The translations under genes were made by a program, and so were the position numbers. Source: Simkaniaceae bacterium (GTDB lineage Bacteria; Chlamydiota; Chlamydiia; Chlamydiales; JACRBE01). From it: a DNA stretch of 32,584 bases. The notes under the pieces are model-generated. The model ran no database searches and was not told where the DNA came from. It saw only the letters and a program-made list of their open reading frames with translations. The stretch lies in contig JAIPIG010000026.1 in the NCBI GenBank assembly GCA_021734805.1, positions 1-32,584 on the forward strand, given 5' to 3'. Of this stretch, positions 1-7,180 are shown piece after piece. Position 1 is the stretch's first letter. Every line of letters starts with the position of its first letter.

Positions 1-123
1 GAGAGTCCATAGTTTTACCGTTTGTGCTTGATAACCAAACAGTATGAATGATTGAGCGCTCTCTATCAATTTTTTTCTTGTCCAATCCTATGATCGATGA
101 GCGTCAGCGAGTTGATCATAAAA

Positions 124-152
124 TTGTACAAAGTCGAGAAAATTGATATAAT
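124..152 (+). promoter_or_regulatory. Sigma-70-type promoter of first LRR gene
   Basis: TTGTAC (124-129), a 17-bp spacer and a perfect TATAAT (147-152) lie 34 bp before the ATG at 187. The 17-mer attgatataatcataac (142-158), which contains the -10 box, recurs before the paralogous gene at 3165-3181. This supports a retained, shared promoter. Confidence 0.6.
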
Positions 153-186
153 CATAACAACATTAAAATAAAAAGACAGGTAATAC

Positions 187-1173
187 ATGAACCCCTCAAA
201 CTTAGGATCCGGCCCCGTTTCCCATGGAATTATCCATTCAATCCCACAAAACACCCCCTCTTCGACATCTCTATCCTTCACTCACATCCTAAACCCATGC
301 ACTACGGGTCAAGCAGCACCTATCCTTACCCCACTATCTCCTTGTGATGTCGTTTCATCCCTTGATGAAGGGAAATATAAACTTACGCTGACAAAAAATA
401 GCTCATCAGGACAGATTTATGTGCAGCTTCATAAACATGAAGAAGAGGCCTCATCCTCTCACCGCAGCCTGCCAACCATTTTTGCAATCCCTTCCGAGAA
501 TGCTCATCGCATCTCTTCTTCACCCATTTTTAAAACCTTGATTGATCAAGATGCTATTCTACCTTCTATTATCACAGTTACTAAAGACAGCAGCGGAGAC
601 AATGAACATCATAGCCTCTTATTGACAGCGCTCCTACATTATGCCGATCCGGAGCATTACACCTTTGAGCTCAAGCCTTCAGAGCTTTCTTTCTATCAAG
701 AACTTTTTGATTTCACAAAATGTTACTCCTTTATTTCTCCCTCTTTTCTAAAAGAAATACTCTCAAACGGCTCAATATCACCCGAAACCAAAAATAAGTG
801 CTTGAAATTGCTCTTAAGCATTCTTGAAGTCAACCCGGATCAAGCATATCACAATATATTTTCAAGCTTTTGCCGTGATTATATTCGTCGTAATGGAGTT
901 GAAGCGGCAACCACCTTCTTTTCTTCTCCTGAAAGAGCGTCTCTATGTTACAACGTTTCTCAATTAGACCTTTCCGGCCTTAGGCTCAATTCTAAACACG
1001 CATCTGAATTTCCCAAGCTTTTCCCAAATTTAACAGTACTTCATGCCGCAGAAACAGGCGTCACCTCCCTACCTGACACTTTGACAGCCTTAACTGAATT
1101 AGACATCTCATACAATACAGGCATCACCTCCCTACCTGAGACTTTGACTGCCTTACCTACATTACACATCTAG
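187..1173 (+). CDS. LRR protein with BTB-like N-terminal part, prematurely terminated
   Basis: This 328-residue product is a close paralogue of the 414-residue protein at 3207-4451, colinear from the N terminus. There is no signal peptide. Residues about 95-230 (the HRISSSP.FKTLI stretch, then helices with FISPSFLKEILSN and a CRDYI segment) resemble a BTB/POZ fold followed by a BACK-like helical part; this is a by-eye impression. From about residue 250 come leucine-rich repeats of the form ITSLPETLTALTELDIS. The reading frame is stopped by TAG at 1171-1173 where the paralogue reads ISGNRGFN. The same frame stays open for 30 more LRR codons, so this is a recent nonsense mutation rather than a natural C terminus. 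BTB and LRR proteins are known host-directed families in Parachlamydiaceae; an effector role is inferred. The truncated product may not be functional. Confidence 0.75.
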   Translation: MNPSNLGSGPVSHGIIHSIPQNTPSSTSLSFTHILNPCTTGQAAPILTPLSPCDVVSSLDEGKYKLTLTKNSSSGQIYVQLHKHEEEASSSHRSLPTIFAIPSENAHRISSSPIFKTLIDQDAILPSIITVTKDSSGDNEHHSLLLTALLHYADPEHYTFELKPSELSFYQELFDFTKCYSFISPSFLKEILSNGSISPETKNKCLKLLLSILEVNPDQAYHNIFSSFCRDYIRRNGVEAATTFFSSPERASLCYNVSQLDLSGLRLNSKHASEFPKLFPNLTVLHAAETGVTSLPDTLTALTELDISYNTGITSLPETLTALPTLHI

Positions 1174-1262
1174 GGCAATAGAGGATTTGATGCCGACTCC
1201 TTAAGACCCTTCACTGCTCTTGAGTCACTTGAGGTCGAAAACACAGGCATCACCTCCCTACC
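1174..1262 (+). pseudogene. Cut-off 3' remnant of first LRR gene
   Basis: After the TAG, the same frame continues with LRR sequence (GNRGFDADSLRPFTALESL, then NTGITSLP) that matches repeat units in the paralogue. Homology stops at base 1262, in the middle of the 'tccctacctgag' unit, where the sequence becomes GTAACCGGG. The rest of the LRR domain is absent. Confidence 0.7.
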
Positions 1263-1517
1263 GTAACCGGGAAATAAGCCCACCTATTTAAAAATCGTTC
1301 TGTAGGACACCCTTTTGGATAAATAAAAAAAGGAGATGATATGCCCGGGCCAAGTTCTAAAGAGAAGATACTCGAATGGGAAAAGAGAGTTCATGACCAA
1401 AAAGAGAGTGGTCTCACCATCGCAAAGTGGTGTCAACTCAATCAAATAAGACCCCATGTCTTTGACTATTGGAAGAAAAAACTCTCTTCATATCCAAAAC
1501 TTGATCGATCTATTTAA
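1263..1517 (+). mobile_element. Left part of IS66-like insertion sequence
   Basis: LRR homology breaks at 1262/1263. The new sequence begins GTAACCGGGAAATAAG, which resembles the GTAAGCG-type ends of IS66-family elements. It leads through a 78-bp leader into a small TnpA-like gene. No TnpB, TnpC or right end was found before the convergent gene that ends at 1614, so this is a truncated relic. The right boundary is the end of the last recognisable coding part, not a proven terminus. Confidence 0.5.
1341..1517 (+). CDS. IS66 accessory protein TnpA-like, short
   Basis: This 58-codon frame starts at ATG 1341 after a good AGGAG at 1331-1335. The product contains WEKRVHDQKESGLTIAKWC and then FDYWKKKL. 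That is the pattern of the IS66-family TnpA/helix-turn-helix protein (W..V...SGLS...FC...I....F.YWRKKL), a DNA-binding accessory protein needed for transposition. It stops soon after the conserved YW.KKL, where full family members usually run to about 90-120 residues, so the gene looks truncated. No other transposition genes follow, so it is probably inactive in cis. Confidence 0.5.
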   Translation: MPGPSSKEKILEWEKRVHDQKESGLTIAKWCQLNQIRPHVFDYWKKKLSSYPKLDRSI

Positions 1518-1613
1518 GGGCTATTCTCTGAAGACTTGTAAAAAAAGTCACTTCTAAAGAAGACTATACCACCGCATAAAAAAATGATTGAGGTAGGGGG
1601 GGGCGTTGCCTGA

Positions 1614-2942
1614 TTATTCTGTCACTTTTAGGCGAAAGCGAGGGAAAAGACTGATTGCGTATAAAGGATAATTAACAAGCTTTCCATCAAGGGAAAAATT
1701 TCTTAAAGAAGCCCGAGACAATACTAAGGGAGGATGTTCTTCTTTGGAAAATTTGCTATCATATACTGTAAGGCTTTTCTTTTTTTTGGAGAAACCGGCC
1801 TTTACCTCAAGAGGGAAAATATGATGCTCTGTGGAAATGACAAAATCTACTTCTGCGATCCCCTCACTTGTCCAATAATAGAGTTCATCAAAATGCTTAT
1901 CATGAAGCTCTATCGCTACAAAATTTTCAACTAAAGCTCCTTTGAATTCTTGAAAAAGTTGGTCGCCTTCTAAAATAATTCCGGGATCCAGCTTACTCAT
2001 TGTCCCAAGCAAGCCCACATCCAGTAAAAACACCTTGAATGCTTGCTTATCCGAATAAGCATCCAAGGGTAGCTTGGGAGTCGAAAGATGATTAGCCTTG
2101 ACGATGAGTCCGGCACTCTTTAGCCACTGTAAGGATGTTTCAAATCCCCTAGCTCTAGCGCTTTTGCGAATTGCCGAAAAAATGAATTTTTTATTCTCTT
2201 TAGCTAATTGACTAGGGACAGAGTCCCAGATAGCCATAATTTTCATTACCTCATCTTTTGGCGCATGTTTTGCAAAATCTAATATATAGGCATCGAGAAT
2301 TTCTTTTTGTACCACCCTGACTTGGCTTAGATTTTCTGTTTTCAAATAGGTAGCAACAGCTTCCGGCATACCCCCTATAATAAAATAATATTTTAAAAGA
2401 GAGGTTAATTTGTTATGAAATATTTCTGATATTGGTTTTGGAGCATCCATTTCTTCGAGCATTATAGACAACTCTTGCTCACCGAGTGCAGTCAAAAATT
2501 CAAAAAAATTCAATGGAGCAAGATCGAGGAAATTGACTTTACCCACAGGAAATCCCTTCGTCAACTTTACTCCAAGTAAAGAACCGGCCGTAGCTAAATG
2601 ATACTCATTCTTTTTTTCACAAAAATATTTCAGGCATGCTAAAGCTTGAGGACATTCCTGAATTTCGTCTAATACGATAAGTGTAGAACCGGGATTAATC
2701 TTTTTTTTAAAAAATATGGTGAGTTCCCTGATAATTCTGTCGGGATCTAAATCTTCGTTAAAAAAACTTGCGAAGTGAGGCGTTTCATCAAAATTGATAT
2801 AGATATGATCCTCATACTCCCGTTTTGCAAATTCGGTCAAAATATACGTTTTGCCTACTTGGCGAGCTCCCCTTAACACCAACGGTTTACGCAAATCTGA
2901 ACTTTTCCACTGAATTAATTTTTGATAAAATTCTCTTTCCAT
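1614..2942 (-). CDS. AAA+ ATPase with DUF4143 C-terminal domain
   Basis: The 442-residue protein has a Walker A motif GARQVGKT at about 25-32 and a Walker B LIVLDE at about 88-93 (AAA_14 type). A DUF4143 region follows, with the typical LLDVGLLGTMS and GALVENFVAIEL stretches, and then EVDFVIS ... PLEVKAG near residues 365-385. That last part has the E/D...E.K layout of a PD-(D/E)XK-like fold. Such proteins are common, mobile and often multicopy in amoeba symbionts; their job is not settled. The length is usual and the frame is intact. It sits between the two LRR paralogues, pointing left, which suggests it was inserted between duplicated genes. No strong Shine-Dalgarno precedes ATG 2942. An 8-G run at 1596-1603 lies just beyond its stop. 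Confidence 0.85.
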   Translation of the reverse strand: MEREFYQKLIQWKSSDLRKPLVLRGARQVGKTYILTEFAKREYEDHIYINFDETPHFASFFNEDLDPDRIIRELTIFFKKKINPGSTLIVLDEIQECPQALACLKYFCEKKNEYHLATAGSLLGVKLTKGFPVGKVNFLDLAPLNFFEFLTALGEQELSIMLEEMDAPKPISEIFHNKLTSLLKYYFIIGGMPEAVATYLKTENLSQVRVVQKEILDAYILDFAKHAPKDEVMKIMAIWDSVPSQLAKENKKFIFSAIRKSARARGFETSLQWLKSAGLIVKANHLSTPKLPLDAYSDKQAFKVFLLDVGLLGTMSKLDPGIILEGDQLFQEFKGALVENFVAIELHDKHFDELYYWTSEGIAEVDFVISTEHHIFPLEVKAGFSKKKKSLTVYDSKFSKEEHPPLVLSRASLRNFSLDGKLVNYPLYAISLFPRFRLKVTE

Positions 2943-3206
2943 AAGCTTATGTTGCTTTTTTAACCATTATTATTCAACAGTATGTTCAGAAAACGTGATA
3001 TTTTCACAAAAATACGTCAATTTTTTTGTCATTTTTCACAAAAAAATGAATGAAACATAGAGAAAATGGGTTATACCCTCATTTTTAGTGATTTACACAC
3101 GAAACTCTATTTAAAATAATTATTGTAATTAACATTCAACATTTAGTTTTTAATAAATATTAAGATTGATATAATCATAACATTATTAAATAAAATCAGA
3201 TAATAT
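2943..3206. other. AT-rich intergenic region between ATPase and second LRR gene
   Basis: This 264-bp spacer must hold the promoters of both divergent genes. It contains two near copies of attttcacaaaaa (3000-3012 and 3031-3044), which could be a regulator site pair or chance in AT-rich DNA, and the promoter block next to 3207. No gene is visible. Confidence 0.4.
3165..3181 (+). promoter_or_regulatory. -10 block of second LRR gene, shared with first
   Basis: The 17-mer attgatataatcataac carries TATAAT at 3170-3175 and is identical to 142-158. No good -35 is seen 17 bp upstream (TTTTTA at 3147-3152), unlike the TTGTAC of the first copy. The second promoter may be weaker or depend on an activator. 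Confidence 0.45.
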
Positions 3207-4451
3207 ATGTACCCTCCAAGATTAGCCTCCATGCCCGTTTCTGATGGGATTATCCGTCCAATCCCACAAAAACCATCTTCTTCGAGACTTCCATCTTTCA
3301 GTCACATCCTAAATCCATGTGCTACGGGCCAAACAAAACCTATCCTTATCCCACTATCGCCCCGCGATGTCGTTTCATCCCTTGATGAAGGAAAATATAA
3401 ACTTACGCTGACAAAAAATAGCTCATCAGGACAGATTTACGTACAGCTTCATAAATATGAAGAAGAGGCCTCACCCTCTTTCCGCAGCCTGCCAACCGTT
3501 TTTGCAATCCCTCCTGAAAAGGCTCACCTCATCTCTTCTTCACCCTTTTTTGGAGCATTGATTAACCCGGCCGGAGACGTTTTCACCCCTATCATCAATA
3601 TCACTAAAGATGAAGAGCATTCCAATACACACGATAGCCAGCCACTGACACTACTCCTACATTATGTCGATCCGGAGTACTCAACCTTTGAGCTCAAGCC
3701 TTCAGAGTTTTCTTTCTATCAAGAATGTTTTAACTCTACAGGCTGTTACTCCTTTATTTCCCCCTTTTTTCTAAAAGAAGTACTCTCAAACGAGTCAATA
3801 TCACCCGAAACAAAAAATGATTATTTGAAATTGCTCTTTAGCATTCTTGAAGTCAACCCGAAGATCCAAGTATATCACGCTATATTTTCAAACTTTTGTC
3901 GTGACTATATTTCTCATAATGGAATCGAAGCGGCAACCACCTTCTTTTCTTCTCCTGAAAGAGCAGCTCTATGCCACAAAGTTTCTCAATTAAATCTTTC
4001 CAATCTTAGACTCGACTCTGAGCCTGCCTCTGAATTTCTCAAGCTTTTCCCAAATTTAACGACACTTGATGTTTCATGGACGGGCATCACCTCCCTACCT
4101 GAGACTTTGAGAGCTCTGACTGAATTAGATATCTCGCAGAATGGTGGATTTAATACTAAATCCTTAAGGTTTTTCACTGCTCTTATAGACCTTGATGCCT
4201 CAGACATAAACATCACCTCTCTACCCGAGACTTTGACAGCCTTAAGAAAATTGTGTATCAGCGGCAATAGGGGATTTAATGAAGAATGCTTGGAATTTTT
4301 CACTGCAATTGAGTCACTTGATGCCTCAGACACAGGTATCGCCTACCTACCTGAGACTTTGAGAGCCTTGACTACATTATACATCTCGTACCGCGAAGAA
4401 ATCGACACTGAGTCCTTAAGATTCTCCCATGTCATGATTATCGGAGTATAA
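3207..4451 (+). CDS. LRR protein with BTB-like N-terminal part
   Basis: This 414-residue protein is the better preserved paralogue of the gene at 187. Residues 1-95 are a Pro/Ser-rich leader followed by a conserved block (SSLDEGKYKLTLTKNSS). Residues about 97-235 look like a BTB/POZ plus helical region (AHLISSSPFFGALI; FISPFFLKEVLSN; FCRDYI). Residues 257-405 are LRRs that alternate ITSLPETLRALTELDIS units with GFN..SL.FFTAL..LDAS units. There is no signal peptide or TM segment; if exported, it would need a type III or similar route. The last repeat breaks off at about 4422 and the protein ends in an unrelated HVMIIGV tail, so this C terminus also seems replaced. A host-interaction effector is inferred from architecture only. 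Confidence 0.8.
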   Translation: MYPPRLASMPVSDGIIRPIPQKPSSSRLPSFSHILNPCATGQTKPILIPLSPRDVVSSLDEGKYKLTLTKNSSSGQIYVQLHKYEEEASPSFRSLPTVFAIPPEKAHLISSSPFFGALINPAGDVFTPIINITKDEEHSNTHDSQPLTLLLHYVDPEYSTFELKPSEFSFYQECFNSTGCYSFISPFFLKEVLSNESISPETKNDYLKLLFSILEVNPKIQVYHAIFSNFCRDYISHNGIEAATTFFSSPERAALCHKVSQLNLSNLRLDSEPASEFLKLFPNLTTLDVSWTGITSLPETLRALTELDISQNGGFNTKSLRFFTALIDLDASDINITSLPETLTALRKLCISGNRGFNEECLEFFTAIESLDASDTGIAYLPETLRALTTLYISYREEIDTESLRFSHVMIIGV

Positions 4452-4502
4452 CCGAAAGTTGCGTCCGGGCCGAAAACAAAAACTGAGTTGCTGATTTCGG
4501 TT
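4450..4502. repeat. Inverted repeat after second LRR gene
   Basis: Perfect 8-bp arms aaccgaaa (4450-4457) and tttcggtt (4495-4502) flank a 37-nt interior and start inside the LRR stop codon. There is no T-run, so an intrinsic terminator is unlikely. It may mark the sequence that replaced the LRR 3' end. Confidence 0.35.
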
Positions 4503-4621
4503 TACATTTTCTGAAGTATCATTTTAAAATCGACATGAATCGACAGCCAAGCGGGCCAATCTTTCTGCTTTAAGCGGGAAGCTCTCATATAGCCCGGGCG
4601 GATAGTGATAGCCAATACTCC

Positions 4622-4649
4622 TTAACCGTCGAAATTTTTTTCCTATACA
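4622..4649 (+). promoter_or_regulatory. Promoter-like repeated block before rRNA methyltransferase gene
   Basis: TTAACC (4622-4627), a 16-bp spacer and TATACA (4644-4649) lie 25 bp before ATG 4675. The surrounding block (about 4608-4647) recurs with few changes at 18552-18592, again just before a plus-strand gene. Confidence 0.4.
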
Positions 4650-4674
4650 TCAAGGAAATTTCAAAAAAAGTTAT

Positions 4675-5424
4675 ATGAAAAAACAAAAACACGTTTCTAA
4701 AGATTTCCAGCACTATTATGGTAGCCCCAGCTGTAGGGCCATTTTAATGAATCGCATCAAGGATGTAGAAAAAGTTTATCTCATTCAAGAGCTTGTGCAC
4801 CCCTTTAGCCAATTTTTACAAAAGCTCGCCGAGCTAAAAAAAGGCTATAAAATTGTCAAAGAGGATGATCTTCGCAAGCTCACCGACTCGACACATCATG
4901 AAGGGATTTGCGTTGTTGCTCAAAAGAAACTCCCCATCCCTTTTGCCAAAGCAAGAAAAGACTTGGAAAAGGCGTGCTGCATTGCCTATCTTGATGAGGT
5001 GATGAATCCTCATAATTTAGGAGCTATGATCCGAACAGCCGCTCATTTTGGCATTAATTATCTTATTTTACCCGATGCGATGCCTCTTCCCCCATCGGGA
5101 TACCGCATTGCGCGCGAGGGGGCCGAATATGTCACTCTGATTTCATCTCAGTTTCCCAAAAAAGATCTTTTGGATCTCAAAAAAATGGGCTTTAAGTTGT
5201 TTGCCACTTCTCCAAGGCAGGGGCGCTCTCTACACAAAGTGATCCCGCCAAAAAAATCATTGCTGATTTTAGGGTCGGAAACAAAAGGCGTCTCTCCCGA
5301 GCTTTTTGATATGGCCGATGAGCTGATCACGATTGAAGGATCGGGACATGTTGAGAGCCTCAATGTCTCGAATGCCTTTTGTCTTTTGGCCTATCAGTTT
5401 ACAACGCATCAGGCGGAAACTTAG
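4675..5424 (+). CDS. TrmH/SpoU-family RNA 2'-O-methyltransferase
   Basis: The 249-residue SPOUT enzyme transfers a methyl group from SAM to a ribose 2'-OH of rRNA or tRNA. The N-terminal about 95 residues form the substrate-binding domain (HHEGICVVAQ at its end). The three family motifs follow: NPHNLGAMIRTAAHFGI at 111-127 with the key Asn and Arg, LILGSETKGVS at 197-207, and ESLNVSNAF at 227-235. The length fits RlmB-like proteins, but the exact target nucleotide cannot be told from sequence. An AAGGAA lies upstream of the ATG. The next gene starts on the base after its stop, so the two are translationally linked and both modify RNA. Confidence 0.88.
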   Translation: MKKQKHVSKDFQHYYGSPSCRAILMNRIKDVEKVYLIQELVHPFSQFLQKLAELKKGYKIVKEDDLRKLTDSTHHEGICVVAQKKLPIPFAKARKDLEKACCIAYLDEVMNPHNLGAMIRTAAHFGINYLILPDAMPLPPSGYRIAREGAEYVTLISSQFPKKDLLDLKKMGFKLFATSPRQGRSLHKVIPPKKSLLILGSETKGVSPELFDMADELITIEGSGHVESLNVSNAFCLLAYQFTTHQAET

Positions 5425-6318
5425 ATGAAATCTGCCTATTTAGCAGCCAAAGGGTTTGAAAAACAGCTGCAAGATGAACTCAATGAGTCGAATGTGATAT
5501 ATGATCGCCTATATATCTCCAATCACCCTTTCAAACAGATGATGTGGGCTCTCAATTGCTGGAAGAACCCTCAGCTATTTTCCTTTCAGTCCATTGGTGA
5601 GGCGGCGCGTCATTTAAAAAGCATTCAACGCAATTGGGCCCTTTTTCCCTATCAAGCCTTTCGCAGATCAAAGCTCATCGAAGAAAAGCTCCCTTTTATT
5701 TCCCAAAAGCCCCTCTCCTTTCCGGCGGAGGCTTTTAGGGCGCCTCTTGGATCGTGGACTCTGCTTGATGAAAACACCCTGCTCTATTCTGCAACGTGCA
5801 CGAGCCCCTTTCCCAATGGTGAACCGCTCTTTGTTGAAAATAAAAAAGAGCCGCCTTCAAGGGCCTATCTCAAACTCTATGAAGCCCTCTCACTTCTAGG
5901 AGACTACCCTAAGCCTCATGATCGGTGTTTAGAAATCGGAGCGGCCCCCGGAAGTTGGACATGGGTTCTCTCTAACTTAAAGGCCCATGTCATTGCTTAT
6001 GATCGAGCCCCTCTTGATGAGCTTATAATGACAAGAAAAAATGTCTATTTTCATCAAGGGGATGCCTTTGCAGCACTCCCCGAATCGATCGGACCTGTCG
6101 ATTGGATTTTTAGCGATATTATTTGTTATCCGGATAGACTTTATGATTGGGTGCAACAATGGCGGATGAGCGGGTTATGCAAACGCTTTGTGGTGACATT
6201 AAAACTACAAGAGGGATATACGCAAGACTCTATTGATCGCTTCCGTCAAATTCCCCATTCAACAGTTCAACACCTCTTCCACAACAAACACGAGCTCACC
6301 TGGATCTCCAAACCTTAA
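5425..6318 (+). CDS. FtsJ/RlmM-like SAM-dependent RNA methyltransferase
   Basis: This 297-residue protein has a Rossmann methyltransferase domain in its C-terminal half. The SAM motif EIGAAPGSWTWVL starts at about 170, DRAPL follows beta-2, and the RrmJ/FtsJ catalytic tetrad can be read as K150 (SRAYLKLYEAL), D231 (FSDIICY), K260 (VTLKLQEGY) and the E of HELTWIS near the end. This arrangement fits 23S rRNA 2'-O-methyltransferases such as RlmM. The N-terminal about 140 residues may be a substrate-recognition part but are shorter than in E. coli RlmM. ATG 5425 directly abuts the previous TAG, implying translational coupling. The last 23 nt overlap the convergent PAP2-like gene. Confidence 0.8.
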   Translation: MKSAYLAAKGFEKQLQDELNESNVIYDRLYISNHPFKQMMWALNCWKNPQLFSFQSIGEAARHLKSIQRNWALFPYQAFRRSKLIEEKLPFISQKPLSFPAEAFRAPLGSWTLLDENTLLYSATCTSPFPNGEPLFVENKKEPPSRAYLKLYEALSLLGDYPKPHDRCLEIGAAPGSWTWVLSNLKAHVIAYDRAPLDELIMTRKNVYFHQGDAFAALPESIGPVDWIFSDIICYPDRLYDWVQQWRMSGLCKRFVVTLKLQEGYTQDSIDRFRQIPHSTVQHLFHNKHELTWISKP

Positions 6319-7180
6319 AAGAAGAAATCCACGTGTTGATTCTTGGAGCGACAAAAGCCATCCAGGTTGACCCCACCATGAGCATCAGGACTTGCACCGG
6401 CTTTATCCCCTGCAAACCGAAAATAAACCACAAAATAAGGCTCAACTGCCCTAGAGAAACAAGTGCTCGAACGAGCCCTTCTTTGCAACTTTTTGGATTT
6501 GCCATTTTGGGATTGAATCGATCGTCGAGATAGATCCCCAGCAAATAGGCGGAGGCGATAATTAAATAATTGAAGGTGCGCATTTTAAAAAACAGGGCAA
6601 CAGCAAGCGCTGCAACAAATAATAGTGTGAGAAAGCGCTTCTGAGGTGTGTATTTGAGCAGTTTTTTACGTATTAAGTCATTGTAGCGGATGTATAAAAA
6701 CAGCTCAGTTGCTCCCACAAACCACCCCATTAAAATATCACTCACAAAATGCACTCCAAGATAGACTCGGACGAAGCTAAAGAATAAAATATAGACAATG
6801 CCGATGATCCACGCGCTGAGATGTGAGCGCAAATGATAAATTAAAAATCCACCCCAGAGCATTGCCATTCCGGCTGCACCTGATGGAAGACCATTGCCGC
6901 TCACGACAACAAGCCCTGCAGAAGGATCCATTTGAAAGGGCCGCGGCATATCGTAGAAATCTTTGAGCACTTGTCCAACAAAGCCATTAATTAAAGCAAG
7001 CGCCAGAAGCTCAATCCCCCTCAGGCGATGAACTCCCATCCAGACAGCCACGGCAACAAGGCTATAAAAGGCTAAACTATCGAGATGGTTGCAGAAGATA
7101 AAGAAGTCGTTGAGCCACGTAATATGATGTCCGTTGAGGGCTTTAATCCATTCAATTTGTGTTTGTAGGAAAGGGTTCAT
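6296..7180 (-). CDS. PAP2-family integral membrane protein, altered active site
   Basis: This is a 294-residue polytopic membrane protein of the type 2 phosphatidic acid phosphatase superfamily, which hydrolyses lipid or sugar phosphates at the membrane. The KX6RP motif is intact (K73-DFYDMP-R80P81). In the PSGH motif the His is replaced: LPSGAAG at 98-104. The third motif keeps R138, H144 and D148 (VRVYLGVHFVSD), with the usual Ser replaced by Val. The nucleophile His and its Asp are kept, and the proposed general-acid His is lost. Activity is therefore doubtful, or the protein belongs to a divergent subfamily. The start codon overlaps the TrkH stop (ATGA), so both are probably on one mRNA. 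About four further TM segments lie C-terminal of the motifs. Confidence 0.8.
   Translation of the reverse strand: MNPFLQTQIEWIKALNGHHITWLNDFFIFCNHLDSLAFYSLVAVAVWMGVHRLRGIELLALALINGFVGQVLKDFYDMPRPFQMDPSAGLVVVSGNGLPSGAAGMAMLWGGFLIYHLRSHLSAWIIGIVYILFFSFVRVYLGVHFVSDILMGWFVGATELFLYIRYNDLIRKKLLKYTPQKRFLTLLFVAALAVALFFKMRTFNYLIIASAYLLGIYLDDRFNPKMANPKSCKEGLVRALVSLGQLSLILWFIFGLQGIKPVQVLMLMVGSTWMAFVAPRINTWISSFKVWRSR

Noticed and set aside
3-47. Open frame at the left edge ending in TGA, possibly the C terminus of a gene starting outside
   Set aside because: Only 14 codons are visible; nothing supports it as coding.
66-281. 71-codon frame on the minus strand at the left edge
   Set aside because: It overlaps the promoter and start of the first LRR gene, has no ribosome site and resembles no family; treated as a shadow.
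1596-1603. Eight-G run as a phase-variation tract
   Set aside because: It lies beyond the stop of the ATPase gene and in no visible promoter, so slippage would change no reading frame.
1734-1934. 66-codon plus-strand frame opposite the DUF4143 ATPase
   Set aside because: Shadow of the minus-strand gene; composition and context give no support.
3986-4333. 115-codon minus-strand frame opposite the LRR domain
   Set aside because: It arises from the LRR repeat codons read backwards; the plus-strand gene explains the region.
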